Shown piece by piece: positions 42,019-50,326 of a stretch of 64,000 nt of DNA. This DNA comes from JBMOMT01 sp049324835 (GTDB lineage Bacteria; Chloroflexota; Anaerolineae; CAYNKW01). Each line of letters opens with the position of its first letter. Within the stretch, counting starts at the first letter, position 1. Under the pieces are notes generated by a model, which had not been told where the DNA came from, made no database searches, and saw nothing but the letters and a program-made list of their open reading frames with translations. Made by a program: the position numbers and the translations under genes. The stretch spans positions 1 through 64,000 of the forward strand of contig JBMOMT010000019.1 in NCBI GenBank assembly GCA_049324835.1, read 5' to 3'.

Positions 42019-42723
42019 CTACAGCGGCACGTACTGCTGCACATCGACAGGCCGGCCGGCGTCGCGCACCAGGTTCTCCAGCAACCGGTGAAGGGTCAGA
42101 CGGTCGGCGGCCGAGAGGAAAAGAGTATCTTGGGTGACGATCTCTTTGCCCTCGATGAGGCGGCGGCGCTGGTAGAGCAGGCGCAACGCCGGCCGGCGGC
42201 GCAGGCCGTGATGCAACCAGCCCACCTGGATGCTACGAATGTAGACCGGCTGGATAAAGGCATACCACCAGCCCACCTCCCCTGCCGGCGAACGGGCCAC
42301 CAGCCACATACGGCTGAGCGGAATGCGAGCCATCACGATATGCTCGCGCGTTTCCATGGTGGCCAGGTCTGCCGCAGCCTCGACGAAATACTGGCGCGCG
42401 TCTCGCACCTCCAAAAAGCCGGTCACCCGCACGGGCAGCTTTTCATCTGGCCTGACGACCGGCACATCGGGCGGCAGATGCGCCGCCAGCGATTCGTCTG
42501 GCGCAAAACGCACGTAACGCTGCCGCCGGGCGTCCACCATGATCATCACCAGCAACAGCCCCACCGCCGCCAAAGCCAGTGTGTAGGGCCACAGACGGGT
42601 GCCAAACGAGACGGCGCTCCCCAACAAGCCGAACATCAGGGGCCAGTAACCCAGCGGCAAAGCCCAGAAACGATGCCGCTGCAAACGATAGCCCAGTTGC
42701 AGCAAGCCCCCCGCCAGTTTCAT
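42019..42723 (-). CDS. Unknown membrane protein with two N-terminal helices
   Basis: The 234-residue product has hydrophobic segments near residues 25-42 and 45-65. A soluble domain follows (about 70-234) with a beta-rich PVRVTGFLEVRDARQYFVEA stretch. The domain faces the cytoplasm if the short N-terminus does too. The family is not recognised. ATG 42723 overlaps the methyltransferase stop (ATGA), so it is translated in the same operon. It is the last gene before the cstA leader. Confidence 0.68.
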   Translation of the reverse strand: MKLAGGLLQLGYRLQRHRFWALPLGYWPLMFGLLGSAVSFGTRLWPYTLALAAVGLLLVMIMVDARRQRYVRFAPDESLAAHLPPDVPVVRPDEKLPVRVTGFLEVRDARQYFVEAAADLATMETREHIVMARIPLSRMWLVARSPAGEVGWWYAFIQPVYIRSIQVGWLHHGLRRRPALRLLYQRRRLIEGKEIVTQDTLFLSAADRLTLHRLLENLVRDAGRPVDVQQYVPL

Positions 42724-43484
42724 GCTGCCTGCTCCGACTTTTTGCGAGCCACCCACAACACACGACGGCTGGCCTCATCGGCCGCTTCAAAGGTAAAACA
42801 GCCGTAACTGGCCGCCACCTGAAAACCGCTGGCTTGCAGCGCCTCTACCACCTCGGTGCGACTGTAAGCCTGCTCGGTATGGGTCTCTTGAAAACGTTCG
42901 TACCGTTCACCCTGCCGCACAAAGCCGGTGATGACCGTCTGCGCTCGCCGCGTTTCAGGCCAGTAGGTGCCCCTGAGTACGATCGCCAGCGCCTCGTCTT
43001 CGACGAAAAAGATGCTGTTGTCCCACGTCTGTTGAAACGCCTGTTCGGTGTTCATGTCGAAAACAAACAGCCCGCCGGCACGCAGCGAGGCCGCCACGCA
43101 ACCAAAAGCGCGCGCCAGGTCGTCGAGCGTCAGTAGATAGTTGAGGCTGTCGTAGGTGCTGATGGCCAGATCCACCGACCGGGGCAGCGAGAACTGTCGC
43201 ATGTCGGCCTGGAGCCAGGTCACGGCGGCGGGCTGCGCCAGCTCGATGGCCTTACAACGGGCCTGGGCCAGCATGTCGGGTGAGGCATCCACGCCGTAGA
43301 CGCGCCAGCCTTTCTGGGCCAACGCCAGAGCCAGCGTGCCGCTGCCGCAGGCCACATCGACCGCCGAATCGCCGATAAAGGCGTGCCGCGCCAGCACCTT
43401 TTCCAGGTAGGGCAGCATCTTGAGGGCAAACCCGATCTGCCCCGAACGGTCGTAGACGCGGGCATAGGCCGCATAGATGGTCAC
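42720..43484 (-). CDS. SAM-dependent methyltransferase
   Basis: The 254-residue product is a class I methyltransferase. Motif I is VDVACGSGT (42-50), followed by the acidic end of strand 2 (YGVDASPDML) and motif LISTYDSLNYL-like (LAISTYDSLNYLL). It resembles the Methyltransf_25/11 group acting on small molecules or proteins. The GTG start at 43484 overlaps the stop of the Cys-rich gene (GTGA), which argues against the much longer frame upstream. AAGGG lies about 6 bases upstream. The target is unknown. Confidence 0.85.
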   Translation of the reverse strand: MTIYAAYARVYDRSGQIGFALKMLPYLEKVLARHAFIGDSAVDVACGSGTLALALAQKGWRVYGVDASPDMLAQARCKAIELAQPAAVTWLQADMRQFSLPRSVDLAISTYDSLNYLLTLDDLARAFGCVAASLRAGGLFVFDMNTEQAFQQTWDNSIFFVEDEALAIVLRGTYWPETRRAQTVITGFVRQGERYERFQETHTEQAYSRTEVVEALQASGFQVAASYGCFTFEAADEASRRVLWVARKKSEQAA

Positions 43485-43801
43485 CGCAGCCCTTCCCTCG
43501 CCTCGTGACAGCGACCGCAGCCCACTTTTGGCTCGGTCACCTCCTGTTTGGCCAGCAGGCAGTAGGCCGAAACCTTCACCTGCCTGAGCAACCCCCAGCG
43601 GCGGCCCACCCACGCCTGCAACACCATGTTGGCACAGGCATTGGCCCGCAGGATAGCCGGCGCCGGACAGGTCTTGCACAGTTGGGGTCGCCAGGGCTCC
43701 GAGGCCGGATTGCCCTGGAGCAGGCGGCACTCTTGTTTGGTCCGGCCGCGATGGAAATCTTCGTAATAGAATTTACATTCAGAGCCTGCGGGTGTTCGCA
43801 C
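43481..43801 (-). CDS. Cysteine-rich 106-residue protein
   Basis: The protein has eight cysteines (9, 25, 42, 45, 56, 81, 95, 98), including two CxxC pairs (CKTC and CGRC followed by H). They are arranged like a metal-binding or iron-sulphur fold. There is no signal peptide or membrane helix. It starts with GTG 8 bases after the oadB stop and overlaps the methyltransferase by 4 bases, so it belongs to the decarboxylase operon. I do not know a characterised relative. Confidence 0.72.
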   Translation of the reverse strand: MRTPAGSECKFYYEDFHRGRTKQECRLLQGNPASEPWRPQLCKTCPAPAILRANACANMVLQAWVGRRWGLLRQVKVSAYCLLAKQEVTEPKVGCGRCHEAREGLR

Positions 43802-43808
43802 CTTGCCC

Positions 43809-44939
43809 TCACGTCCCGGCCAGCAGGGCCAGCACCACGCCGCCAGCCATCACCGAGCCGATCTGGCCAGCGGTGTTGGCCCCCATGGCGTGCATCAAGA
43901 TGAAATTCTCAAAATCTTCGTCCTGGGCAAAACGATGCACCACTCGCGCCGACATGGGAAAAGCCGAGATACCGGCCGCCCCGATGAGTGGATTGATGCG
44001 CCGCCCAGAGAGCACACACATCAGCTTGCCGAACAACAACCCACCCGCCGTATCCAGCGCAAAAGCCACCAGCCCCAGGGCGATGATCTTGATGGTGGCC
44101 CAGTTGAGAAAGCTGCTGGCGGTCATGGTGGCGCCGATGCTCAGCCCCAAAAAGATGGTCACCACGTTGATCAGCTCGTTCTGCGCCGACCGGCTGAGCC
44201 GCTCCACCACGCCCGCCTCGCGCATCAGATTACCAAACATGAGCATCGAGATGAGCGGCGTGGCCAGCGGCACCAACAACCCGGAAACCAGCGTGACGAC
44301 GATGGGAAAGAGAATACGCGTCGTTTTCGAAACCGGCCGCGAGGTGTAGGGCATGCGGATGCGCCGCTCCTCTTTGGTGGTCAGCAGGCGCATCACCGGC
44401 GGCTGGATGACCGGCACCAGCGACATGTACGAGTAGGCCGCCACGGCGATGGGCGCCAGCATGTGCGGCGCCAGTTTGGCCGCCACATAGATAGAGGTGG
44501 GGCCATCGGCGGAGCCGATGATGCCGATAGAGGCGGCTTCGTTGATGTCGAAACCCAGCAGCGTGGCCACCACCAGCGTGCCGAAAATGCCAAACTGGCC
44601 CGCCGCCCCCAGCAGCACGGTGATGGGATTCTCCAGCAGCGGGCCAAAATCGGTCATGGCCCCCACGCCGATAAAAACCAGCAGTGGGAACAGCTCGTTG
44701 GTGATGCCCGTCGTGTACAGGATGTCAAACAGGCCGTGCTCCTGACCGATGCCCATGCCGGTGAGGGGAATGTTGGACAAAATGGCGCCCACGCCGATGG
44801 GCAGCAGCAGCACCGGCTCGTATTCTTTGGCAATGGCCAGATAGACCAGCACACCGCCCACGGCCATCATGACCAGGTTGCCCGGCTCCAGGCTGGTCAG
44901 TGCCCTGGTCAATTCCTGAAGCAAAGTCGACCCATCCAC
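43809..44939 (-). CDS. Na+-translocating decarboxylase beta subunit (OadB/MmdB family)
   Basis: The 376-residue membrane protein has about 10 helices and the family signatures GIIGSADGPTSIYVAAKL and NPLIGAAGISAFPMSARV. The beta subunit decarboxylates carboxybiotin and pumps Na+ outwards. GTG 44939 is the start: AAGGAG lies 6 bases upstream. The longer frame to 45017 would add a peptide (RPFASLRVT) that comes from a dispersed repeat. Carboxyltransferase, gamma subunit and biotin carrier lie upstream in the same operon, so a complete pump can be assembled. Confidence 0.93.
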   Translation of the reverse strand: MDGSTLLQELTRALTSLEPGNLVMMAVGGVLVYLAIAKEYEPVLLLPIGVGAILSNIPLTGMGIGQEHGLFDILYTTGITNELFPLLVFIGVGAMTDFGPLLENPITVLLGAAGQFGIFGTLVVATLLGFDINEAASIGIIGSADGPTSIYVAAKLAPHMLAPIAVAAYSYMSLVPVIQPPVMRLLTTKEERRIRMPYTSRPVSKTTRILFPIVVTLVSGLLVPLATPLISMLMFGNLMREAGVVERLSRSAQNELINVVTIFLGLSIGATMTASSFLNWATIKIIALGLVAFALDTAGGLLFGKLMCVLSGRRINPLIGAAGISAFPMSARVVHRFAQDEDFENFILMHAMGANTAGQIGSVMAGGVVLALLAGT

Positions 44940-44979
44940 GATGCGCTCCTTGAGGATCCGTAAAAATATAAATTCCCGT

Positions 44980-45057
44980 GTCACCCTGAGCGAAGCGAAG
45001 GGTCTCGTTCTACTCAAACGGGATTCTTCGCGCCCTTACGGGCGCTCAGAATGACAG
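44980..45057. repeat. Dispersed repeat of the CACCCTGAGCGAAGCGAAGG type
   Basis: GTCACCCTGAGCGAAGCGAA begins a stretch that ends in CTCAGAATGACA. This pairing (CTGAGCGAAGCGAAGG with GCTCAGAATGAC) is common between genes in many environmental bacteria. It sits between the biotin carrier gene and oadB and contaminates the upstream open frame. Confidence 0.75.
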
Positions 45058-45091
45058 TGGCGGAAGTTATTCTTTTACAGACCCTGAGACC

Positions 45092-45511
45092 CTACTCGAA
45101 GGTGAAAAGCAAATCGCCATAGGCCACCGTCTGGCCCTCACGCACGTGGACGGCAGCAATGGCGCCCTGACGGGGGGAACGCAGGGCGTTTTTCATCTTC
45201 ATGGCTTCCAGATTACACAACACCTGCCTGTAAACCACCCGATCACCCGGCCCGACGGCCAGATCCAGAATGTTGCCGGGCATGGGCGCCCGCATCTCCC
45301 GCACGTCGACATCGCCGCTGCCCATCGCCGGCGAGGATGGCCCATCACCGTATTCGGCGGCAGGCGGATTCGATACTTGTGTAGCTTTCCCGGCAAGCTC
45401 GACGGTAAAAGGCCGGCCGTTGACACGCACAGTCAGCGGGGAGGCGCTCAGATCGTCTACCTCGACGACAAATGTTTTACCCTCGACGGTGAGGTGCAGG
45501 GTTTCAGTCAT
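45092..45511 (-). CDS. Biotin carboxyl carrier protein of the decarboxylase
   Basis: The 139-residue product ends in a biotinyl domain with EAMKMKN, the lysine of which carries biotin. The domain starts at APMPGNILDLAVGPGDRV, preceded by a short beta-rich N-terminal part. It shuttles carboxybiotin from the carboxyltransferase to the beta subunit. ATG 45511 has GGAGG 5 bases upstream; the longer frame to 45622 is rejected. A palindromic element separates it from the gamma-subunit gene. Confidence 0.93.
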   Translation of the reverse strand: MTETLHLTVEGKTFVVEVDDLSASPLTVRVNGRPFTVELAGKATQVSNPPAAEYGDGPSSPAMGSGDVDVREMRAPMPGNILDLAVGPGDRVVYRQVLCNLEAMKMKNALRSPRQGAIAAVHVREGQTVAYGDLLFTFE

Positions 45512-45690
45512 ACTATCCTCCGTTGGATGTTGTGCCGGGCCTGTTTGCCGCCTGTACGGGCTGGCAGACTGGCGAAGAACGTTTTGGGCGCGGGAGAGTC
45601 CCCAACTCGTTCGGGCTTCCACTGCCTCTATGTGGCGCGGCGGTTAGCCTCTCCGGCAGACTCAACAGATCCAAATTCTTGAGGGCTACA

Positions 45691-45788
45691 AGACCTGACA
45701 GGTTTTTAGAGACACTTTTTGGGGCCAATGCAGTTGATAATCGAGGTGATTTTGCCGGTTATGCCCCTATGAAAAACCTGTCAGGTCT
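45691..45788. repeat. Inverted repeat AGACCTGACAGGTTTTT inside the decarboxylase operon
   Basis: Perfect 17-base arms at 45691-45707 and 45772-45788. Outer flanks (CAGATCCAAATTCTT and an approximate complement reaching 45805) extend the pairing. It fills the gap between the biotin carrier and the gamma subunit and supplies the stop region of the latter. Confidence 0.85.
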
Positions 45789-45799
45789 AAAAATTGGAT

Positions 45800-46138
45800 C
45801 TACTGAGACTGCCAGGGGCCGGGCAGCGGGTGGCGGGCCGCCACTCCCCAGGGAGAAGCACCTGCCGCCAGCGTCTGCCCCAGGCGAGCATCACCTCCGG
45901 CGCCCGCAGGCCGAGACATCCAGATAGCCAGGGCCGCACCGATGGCCGCCGCCTCTTCCTGTGTCGGTTCCCAGACGCCAGACCCAACCGCCTCGCCGAT
46001 CTCGTCCGCGCCGACGGTCGACCGGCTGGGAAACAGCCGCTTCAGGACGACGATCGAGACCAGAAAAATAACCAGAGCCAGAAAAACCAGCCCCATACCC
46101 ACGACGGTCAGCATGAGGCCGTGCGTGACTGGATTCAT
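45800..46138 (-). CDS. Na+-pump decarboxylase gamma subunit (OadG family)
   Basis: The 112-residue product has one N-terminal membrane helix (VVGMGLVFLALVIFLVSIV, about 11-30) and a short cytoplasmic tail with EEAAAIGAALAIW, as in OadG/MmdC small subunits. The subunit holds the complex together. GGGGAG lies about 4-5 bases before the ATG. The last residues and stop run into the palindromic element at 45691-45805, so the natural C-terminus may have been altered by insertion. Confidence 0.86.
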   Translation of the reverse strand: MNPVTHGLMLTVVGMGLVFLALVIFLVSIVVLKRLFPSRSTVGADEIGEAVGSGVWEPTQEEAAAIGAALAIWMSRPAGAGGDARLGQTLAAGASPWGVAARHPLPGPWQSQ

Positions 46139-46172
46139 TTCGCTCCCCCATCGAGATCTGAAAAGCCGGCAT

Positions 46173-47696
46173 CTACATCGGCATGTTGCCGTGTTTTTTG
46201 CCCGGCCCGACGACCCGCTTGTCCTTGAGCATCTCCAGGGCCGCGATCAGCCGCGGGCGGGTCTCGCCGGGTTTGATGATATCGTCCACGTGACCGCTGG
46301 CCGCCGGGCGGAAAGGGGTGCCGAATTGGGCCGCAAACTGGTGAACCAGCCGGGCGCGCGTCGCTTCGGCGTCGGCGGCCTGCTGCAATTGTTTACGGTA
46401 GAGAATGTTCACCGCCCCTCCTGCGCCCAGCACGGCGATCTCGGCGTTGGGCCAGGCCAGGCAGAGATCGGTGCGGATGTATTTGCTGCTCATGACGATA
46501 TAGGCCCCGCCGTAAGCCTTACGCGTGACGACCGATATCTTGGGCACGCTGGCTTCCGAATAAGCATAGACGATCTTGGCGCCGTGACGGATGATGCCGC
46601 CGTGCTCCTGCGCCACGCCGGGCAAAAAGCCGGGCGAGTCCACAAAAGTGATCAGCGGGATGTTAAAGGCATCGCAGGTGCGAACGAAACGAGCAATTTT
46701 GTCCGAGGCGTCGATATCCAGCACACCGGCCAGCACCATCGGCTGTTGGGCCACGATGCCCACCGTTGCGCCGTGCAGCCGCGCCAGCCCCACGATGACG
46801 TTCTGCGCAAACCCGGCCTGAATCTCGAACAGACTGCCGCGGTCGAACACGGCCTCCAGCACAGCCCGCATGTCGTAAGCCAGAGCGGGATCATCGGGCA
46901 CGAGCGTGTCCAGCGCGACCTCCATACGCCAGGGATCGTCGGTCGGTGAGCGGTAGGGCGGCGCTTCCAGGTTGTTGGACGGCAGATAACCGAGCAGTTG
47001 TCGCGCCAACGTCAGGGCCTCGATCTCGTCGGCAGCCAGCAGATGAACCAGACCACTCTCGCGGCTGTGAAGCGCCGCGCCGCCGAGTATCTCCAGATCG
47101 GGCGTGTCTGCAGCGGCGGGCAGAGTCTCTGGCTCCAGGAATACCTGCCCTTCACCGGCCACGGCGATCACAAAATCGGCCAGGCCCACCGAGAGCGCCA
47201 GCGCGCCGGGCGCGGGCCCCAGGCCCAACGCCAACTGGAGCACCAGGCCGCTGGCCTGTGTCTGTTGCCACAACAATTCGGCCGGGCCAGCCAGGCCATA
47301 GGCCCCTTCCTCCGGCGCCGGGCCTGCCGAATCGTACAGGCCGAGAATCGGCAGGCCGCCCTCACGCGCCCGCTCGATGAGCTGGCAGGTCTTTTGCGCG
47401 CCCATCTCGGAAAAGGCGCCTGCAACCCGATCCTGAGCAAAGACGGCCACGCGGCGGCCCTCGATCTTGCCGAAACCGGCCACCACACCATCGGGCGGCG
47501 GAGCATCGGCATAACGATCCTCGCGGCGCGTCAAAAAGGGATCAAACTCGAAAAAAGAGCCCTCGTCCAACAGGCGAGCCAGGCGTTGCCGGGCGGTAAG
47601 GCCGGTCAGAGCAGTTTCGGTCGAATGAAAAACCTGGCCTCCTGCCAACGCCGTTGCGCGGCGGGCGGCCAGTTCTGTAAAACTCGGTTGGGGCAT
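46173..47696 (-). CDS. Acyl-CoA carboxyltransferase subunit (MmdA/PccB family)
   Basis: The 507-residue protein has the two crotonase-like halves of the carboxyltransferase family. The second half is very typical: PGFLPGVAQEHGGIIRHGAK, then VVTRKAYGGAYIVMSSKYI and AVLGAGGAVNILYRK. In the first half the usual DSGGARIQEG loop reads DSAGPAPEEG, so the acyl-CoA site is diverged. It moves carboxyl from an acyl-CoA (methylmalonyl-CoA or similar) to the biotin carrier. ATG 47696 has AGGAG 6 bases upstream and a TTGACA/TATACT promoter about 110 bases further. It is the first gene of the operon. Confidence 0.9.
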   Translation of the reverse strand: MPQPSFTELAARRATALAGGQVFHSTETALTGLTARQRLARLLDEGSFFEFDPFLTRREDRYADAPPPDGVVAGFGKIEGRRVAVFAQDRVAGAFSEMGAQKTCQLIERAREGGLPILGLYDSAGPAPEEGAYGLAGPAELLWQQTQASGLVLQLALGLGPAPGALALSVGLADFVIAVAGEGQVFLEPETLPAAADTPDLEILGGAALHSRESGLVHLLAADEIEALTLARQLLGYLPSNNLEAPPYRSPTDDPWRMEVALDTLVPDDPALAYDMRAVLEAVFDRGSLFEIQAGFAQNVIVGLARLHGATVGIVAQQPMVLAGVLDIDASDKIARFVRTCDAFNIPLITFVDSPGFLPGVAQEHGGIIRHGAKIVYAYSEASVPKISVVTRKAYGGAYIVMSSKYIRTDLCLAWPNAEIAVLGAGGAVNILYRKQLQQAADAEATRARLVHQFAAQFGTPFRPAASGHVDDIIKPGETRPRLIAALEMLKDKRVVGPGKKHGNMPM

Positions 47697-47802
47697 GCTC
47701 GCTCCTGGTGACAAACCGGTGATAGCGCCACTGCCGCCGCGCAGTGGGCCGCCGAGGGGAAAACGTAGACGATGGTCCAACGGGGCCTGTGGCGTTCGTT
47801 CA

Positions 47803-47831
47803 AGTATAATCCATTCAAAGAAATGTGTCAA
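47803..47831 (-). promoter_or_regulatory. Sigma-70 promoter of the decarboxylase operon
   Basis: On the minus strand a perfect TTGACA (47831-47826), a 17-base spacer and TATACT (47808-47803). The -35 box overlaps the stop codon of the upstream glycosyltransferase. Confidence 0.9.
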
Positions 47832-49936
47832 CGAAGGATCAATCCCTGCAACAGCAGCCGATCCCCCACCGCAGCGTCGTCGACGTAGACGGGCAATCGT
47901 TGCCAGTTGACCCAGGTATAAGCGCCCAGCTCCAGCCAATAGTGGCCCGGCGCAGCGTCCGGCGAGACCTGAAAGCGGTGCAACTGGACGATCACGTCGC
48001 CGGGTTGCCAGTCGGGCGAGCGCGCCCCCAGGCCATCGTGCTGGCCGCGCACCTGGCTTTGGCCATCCAGCAGATGCACAAAGATGGCCGCCAGCGGTGG
48101 ATCCACCGGCGACAGCACACGCCAGTAGGTCAACACCGTCAGCGTGTCGCCGGCTGCGATCTCGGCCGCCGCCAGTTCGTAACCCAAAAAGGCCAACTGA
48201 TGGCCAAAATCCACCGGCAACGCTCGGGGCTGGCGTGCGCCGGGCGGAGCATCGATGGCAAACACCACCTCGTCACTGGTCCAGACCGGCCCGGAGGCTG
48301 CCAGCGCGGCGAGTTTTTCCGCCAGGGGACGGCGCGCATCCAGGCGGTAGATGATATAGACCGGTTGGCCTGACTCGTCCTGCTGCGCACCCACCGCCTC
48401 GACGGTCGCATCGGCGAACCAGCCACTGTCCAGGGCCAGCTCCAGGGCCGGCGCGTGATCGGGCAGGACGTAACGGGCCTCTGCGCCTCCGGCCGGCAAG
48501 ATCAAGGCGCTGGCCGGGTTGAACCAGCGGATGGCCGCCGGGTCGGCGCGGCGCAGGGTGCGGCTGGGCAGCCAGAGGTAATTGTCGTACACAAACGGCT
48601 CGCCGATGCAGACAGGCAGGCCATCGACCCGGCTGTCCAGATCGTGCATCACCTGGGTCAGCGTGGCCTGGTAGATCTCGCGCACCTGGGGGTGATGCGG
48701 CCAGGTGCGGAAATAGGGCCACAGCGCCGCGACGCCCTCCCACAGAACGATCGCCACGGCAGCAGCGATCAGCAGCGGCAACGCGCGGCGGCGGCGAGCC
48801 AGCAGCCACCGCCCGGCCTCGACCATGCCCAACGCCAGCAGCAGGCAGGCCGGCGCCAGGGAGACGATCAGGCGGTTGCTGCTGGGGGCGTCGATGGTGC
48901 TGATGCCGGGTAACAATCCGGCCGCCCACCACAGCCCCACCAGGGCATAACCGGGCCGCCGCCAGCGCCACAGGGCCAGCAGCAATCCACCGTAAAAAAA
49001 GACGGCGCCCGCCGGAGTCAACATCGCCCGCCCGGCGACGTTGTGACGCCATTTGGGATCGCCGCTGAAGCCAAAAGCGCCCAGGGTGGTCAGGGTGTTT
49101 TGTAAGATCGGCCCGACGTCGCCTTTTTTGAGGGCGTTCAGCGGCGCGCTGATCTGCGCCGAACGGACATCGGCCGTCTGGTGCGTTTGCAGGTAGCGGT
49201 GCAGAGGCCAGTACAGCCCCATCGCCAGGAGGGCGGCCAGCAAGAGCGCTGCCCCGTGCTGCCGCCATCCAGGGCGGTGAAAGAGGCTCAGGTACGGGAT
49301 AAAAATGGCCAGGGCGATGGGCAAAGCCCGGGCCGCCGAATAGGTGTACAGCCCGGCAGCCAGGAAAATGGCAGCGACCAGAAACCAGCCCAGCCCGTTG
49401 AGCCTCTGCCTCCGGCTGGGAGGCTTGGCGCCGGCCAGGTCGGCTGGCTCCAGGCCGCGCCACAGGGCATAGACAGCGGCAACGGTCAGGGGAACCAGGC
49501 CGCCGATGCGTAACCCCACGCGGCTGAAAAAGACCGGCCACCAGGTGACGGCCAGCGCAGCGGCGGCGATCAGGCCCACAGCCGGGCCAAAGGCGCGCCG
49601 CCCCAGGGCGTGGATCAGCCAGACGGCCGCCACGCCGGCCAGGATCGAGGGCAGCACGATGCCCCACACGTTGAACCCAAACAGCCGCATCGTGACCGCC
49701 TGGGCATAGTGATACAGCGGCTCGTGGCCGAAACTCTCCTCGAACCAGATGGGCCGCTCGCCGTTGAGCACACGCTCGGCCATACGCGAGTTGGCCAGCT
49801 CGTCGGCCGAGAGGCCCGGCGGCACGCGGCCCAGATCGACAACGCGGGCCAGCACGGCCAGCAGCAAGATGACTGCCAGGCATACAAGCTCCCAGTGAGC
49901 CAGTTTGGTTGTGGTGGATGGCTGCGCCATCGACAT
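47828..49936 (-). CDS. GT39-like membrane glycosyltransferase with C-terminal module
   Basis: The 702-residue product resembles the 10092 protein: PPGLSADELANSRMAERVLN (Asp45-Glu46), then FGHEPLYHYAQAVTMRLFG, about 11 helices, a soluble part, and the shared beta-sandwich from about 582 (FLGYELAAAEIAAGDTL). It should transfer a lipid-linked sugar on the outer face. ATG 49936 is chosen over 50008 because the promoter at 49980-50008 lies between them and GAGG precedes it. It stands alone, divergent from the GDT1-like gene. Confidence 0.8.
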   Translation of the reverse strand: MSMAQPSTTTKLAHWELVCLAVILLLAVLARVVDLGRVPPGLSADELANSRMAERVLNGERPIWFEESFGHEPLYHYAQAVTMRLFGFNVWGIVLPSILAGVAAVWLIHALGRRAFGPAVGLIAAAALAVTWWPVFFSRVGLRIGGLVPLTVAAVYALWRGLEPADLAGAKPPSRRQRLNGLGWFLVAAIFLAAGLYTYSAARALPIALAIFIPYLSLFHRPGWRQHGAALLLAALLAMGLYWPLHRYLQTHQTADVRSAQISAPLNALKKGDVGPILQNTLTTLGAFGFSGDPKWRHNVAGRAMLTPAGAVFFYGGLLLALWRWRRPGYALVGLWWAAGLLPGISTIDAPSSNRLIVSLAPACLLLALGMVEAGRWLLARRRRALPLLIAAAVAIVLWEGVAALWPYFRTWPHHPQVREIYQATLTQVMHDLDSRVDGLPVCIGEPFVYDNYLWLPSRTLRRADPAAIRWFNPASALILPAGGAEARYVLPDHAPALELALDSGWFADATVEAVGAQQDESGQPVYIIYRLDARRPLAEKLAALAASGPVWTSDEVVFAIDAPPGARQPRALPVDFGHQLAFLGYELAAAEIAAGDTLTVLTYWRVLSPVDPPLAAIFVHLLDGQSQVRGQHDGLGARSPDWQPGDVIVQLHRFQVSPDAAPGHYWLELGAYTWVNWQRLPVYVDDAAVGDRLLLQGLILR

Positions 49937-49979
49937 GGTGCGCCTCGTAGATCGTCGGTCCGGGTGGTGTGGCGGCTGC

Positions 49980-50008
49980 ATTATAACACCTGTTGCGCGC
50001 CAGAGCAA
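49980..50008 (-). promoter_or_regulatory. Sigma-70 promoter of the 49936 glycosyltransferase
   Basis: On the minus strand TTGCTC (50008-50003), a 17-base spacer and TATAAT (49985-49980). The leader would be about 37 bases. Confidence 0.8.
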
Positions 50009-50121
50009 CCGCGCCGCTTTCGGCCATTGTTTTCTCGATGGTCATTTTGTGCCATACCCCTCGGGCGGCGAACAGCGGCGCATTTGCCGCTGGGGCCAGC
50101 AGTCGGCGGGCGGCTGCCGCC

Positions 50122-50149
50122 TTGAATTCTGAGCATCCTATGATACAAT
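50122..50149 (+). promoter_or_regulatory. Sigma-70 promoter upstream of palindromic element B
   Basis: TTGAAT (50122-50127), a 16-base spacer and TACAAT (50144-50149). Element B begins 6 bases after the -10 box, so the transcript would start at or inside the element and carry it as a leader of about 170 bases to the ATG at 50327. Confidence 0.7.
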
Positions 50150-50154
50150 AAGCA

Positions 50155-50293
50155 TAACTGCTCACCCTGCCGCAGGCTCTGGTAGGGATCGTGTCCCTGC
50201 TGCCGCAATTTGTCGATTCGCCAGCGTCCAGTTGGCTAGATTCTGGGACGGGATGAACGATTTTAACCTGCGGGAGGGTAGGCTGAGCAGTTA
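50155..50293. repeat. PAL-1 palindromic element, copy B (long form)
   Basis: Near-identical to copy A: outer arms TAACTGCTCA and TGAGCAGTTA, inner CCGCAGG and CCTGCGGGAGGG, same interior with few substitutions. It lies between divergent genes, in the leader of the GDT1-like gene. Together with the two promoters it fills the 390-base gap 49937-50326; no gene is seen there. Confidence 0.93.
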
Positions 50294-50326
50294 CGTCAAA
50301 ATAACCACATCATTCAGGAGACAACG

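Noticed and set aside
44940..45017. Longer N-terminus of OadB
   Set aside because: The added residues (RPFASLRVT and neighbours) come from a dispersed repeat; GTG 44939 has AAGGAG at the right distance.
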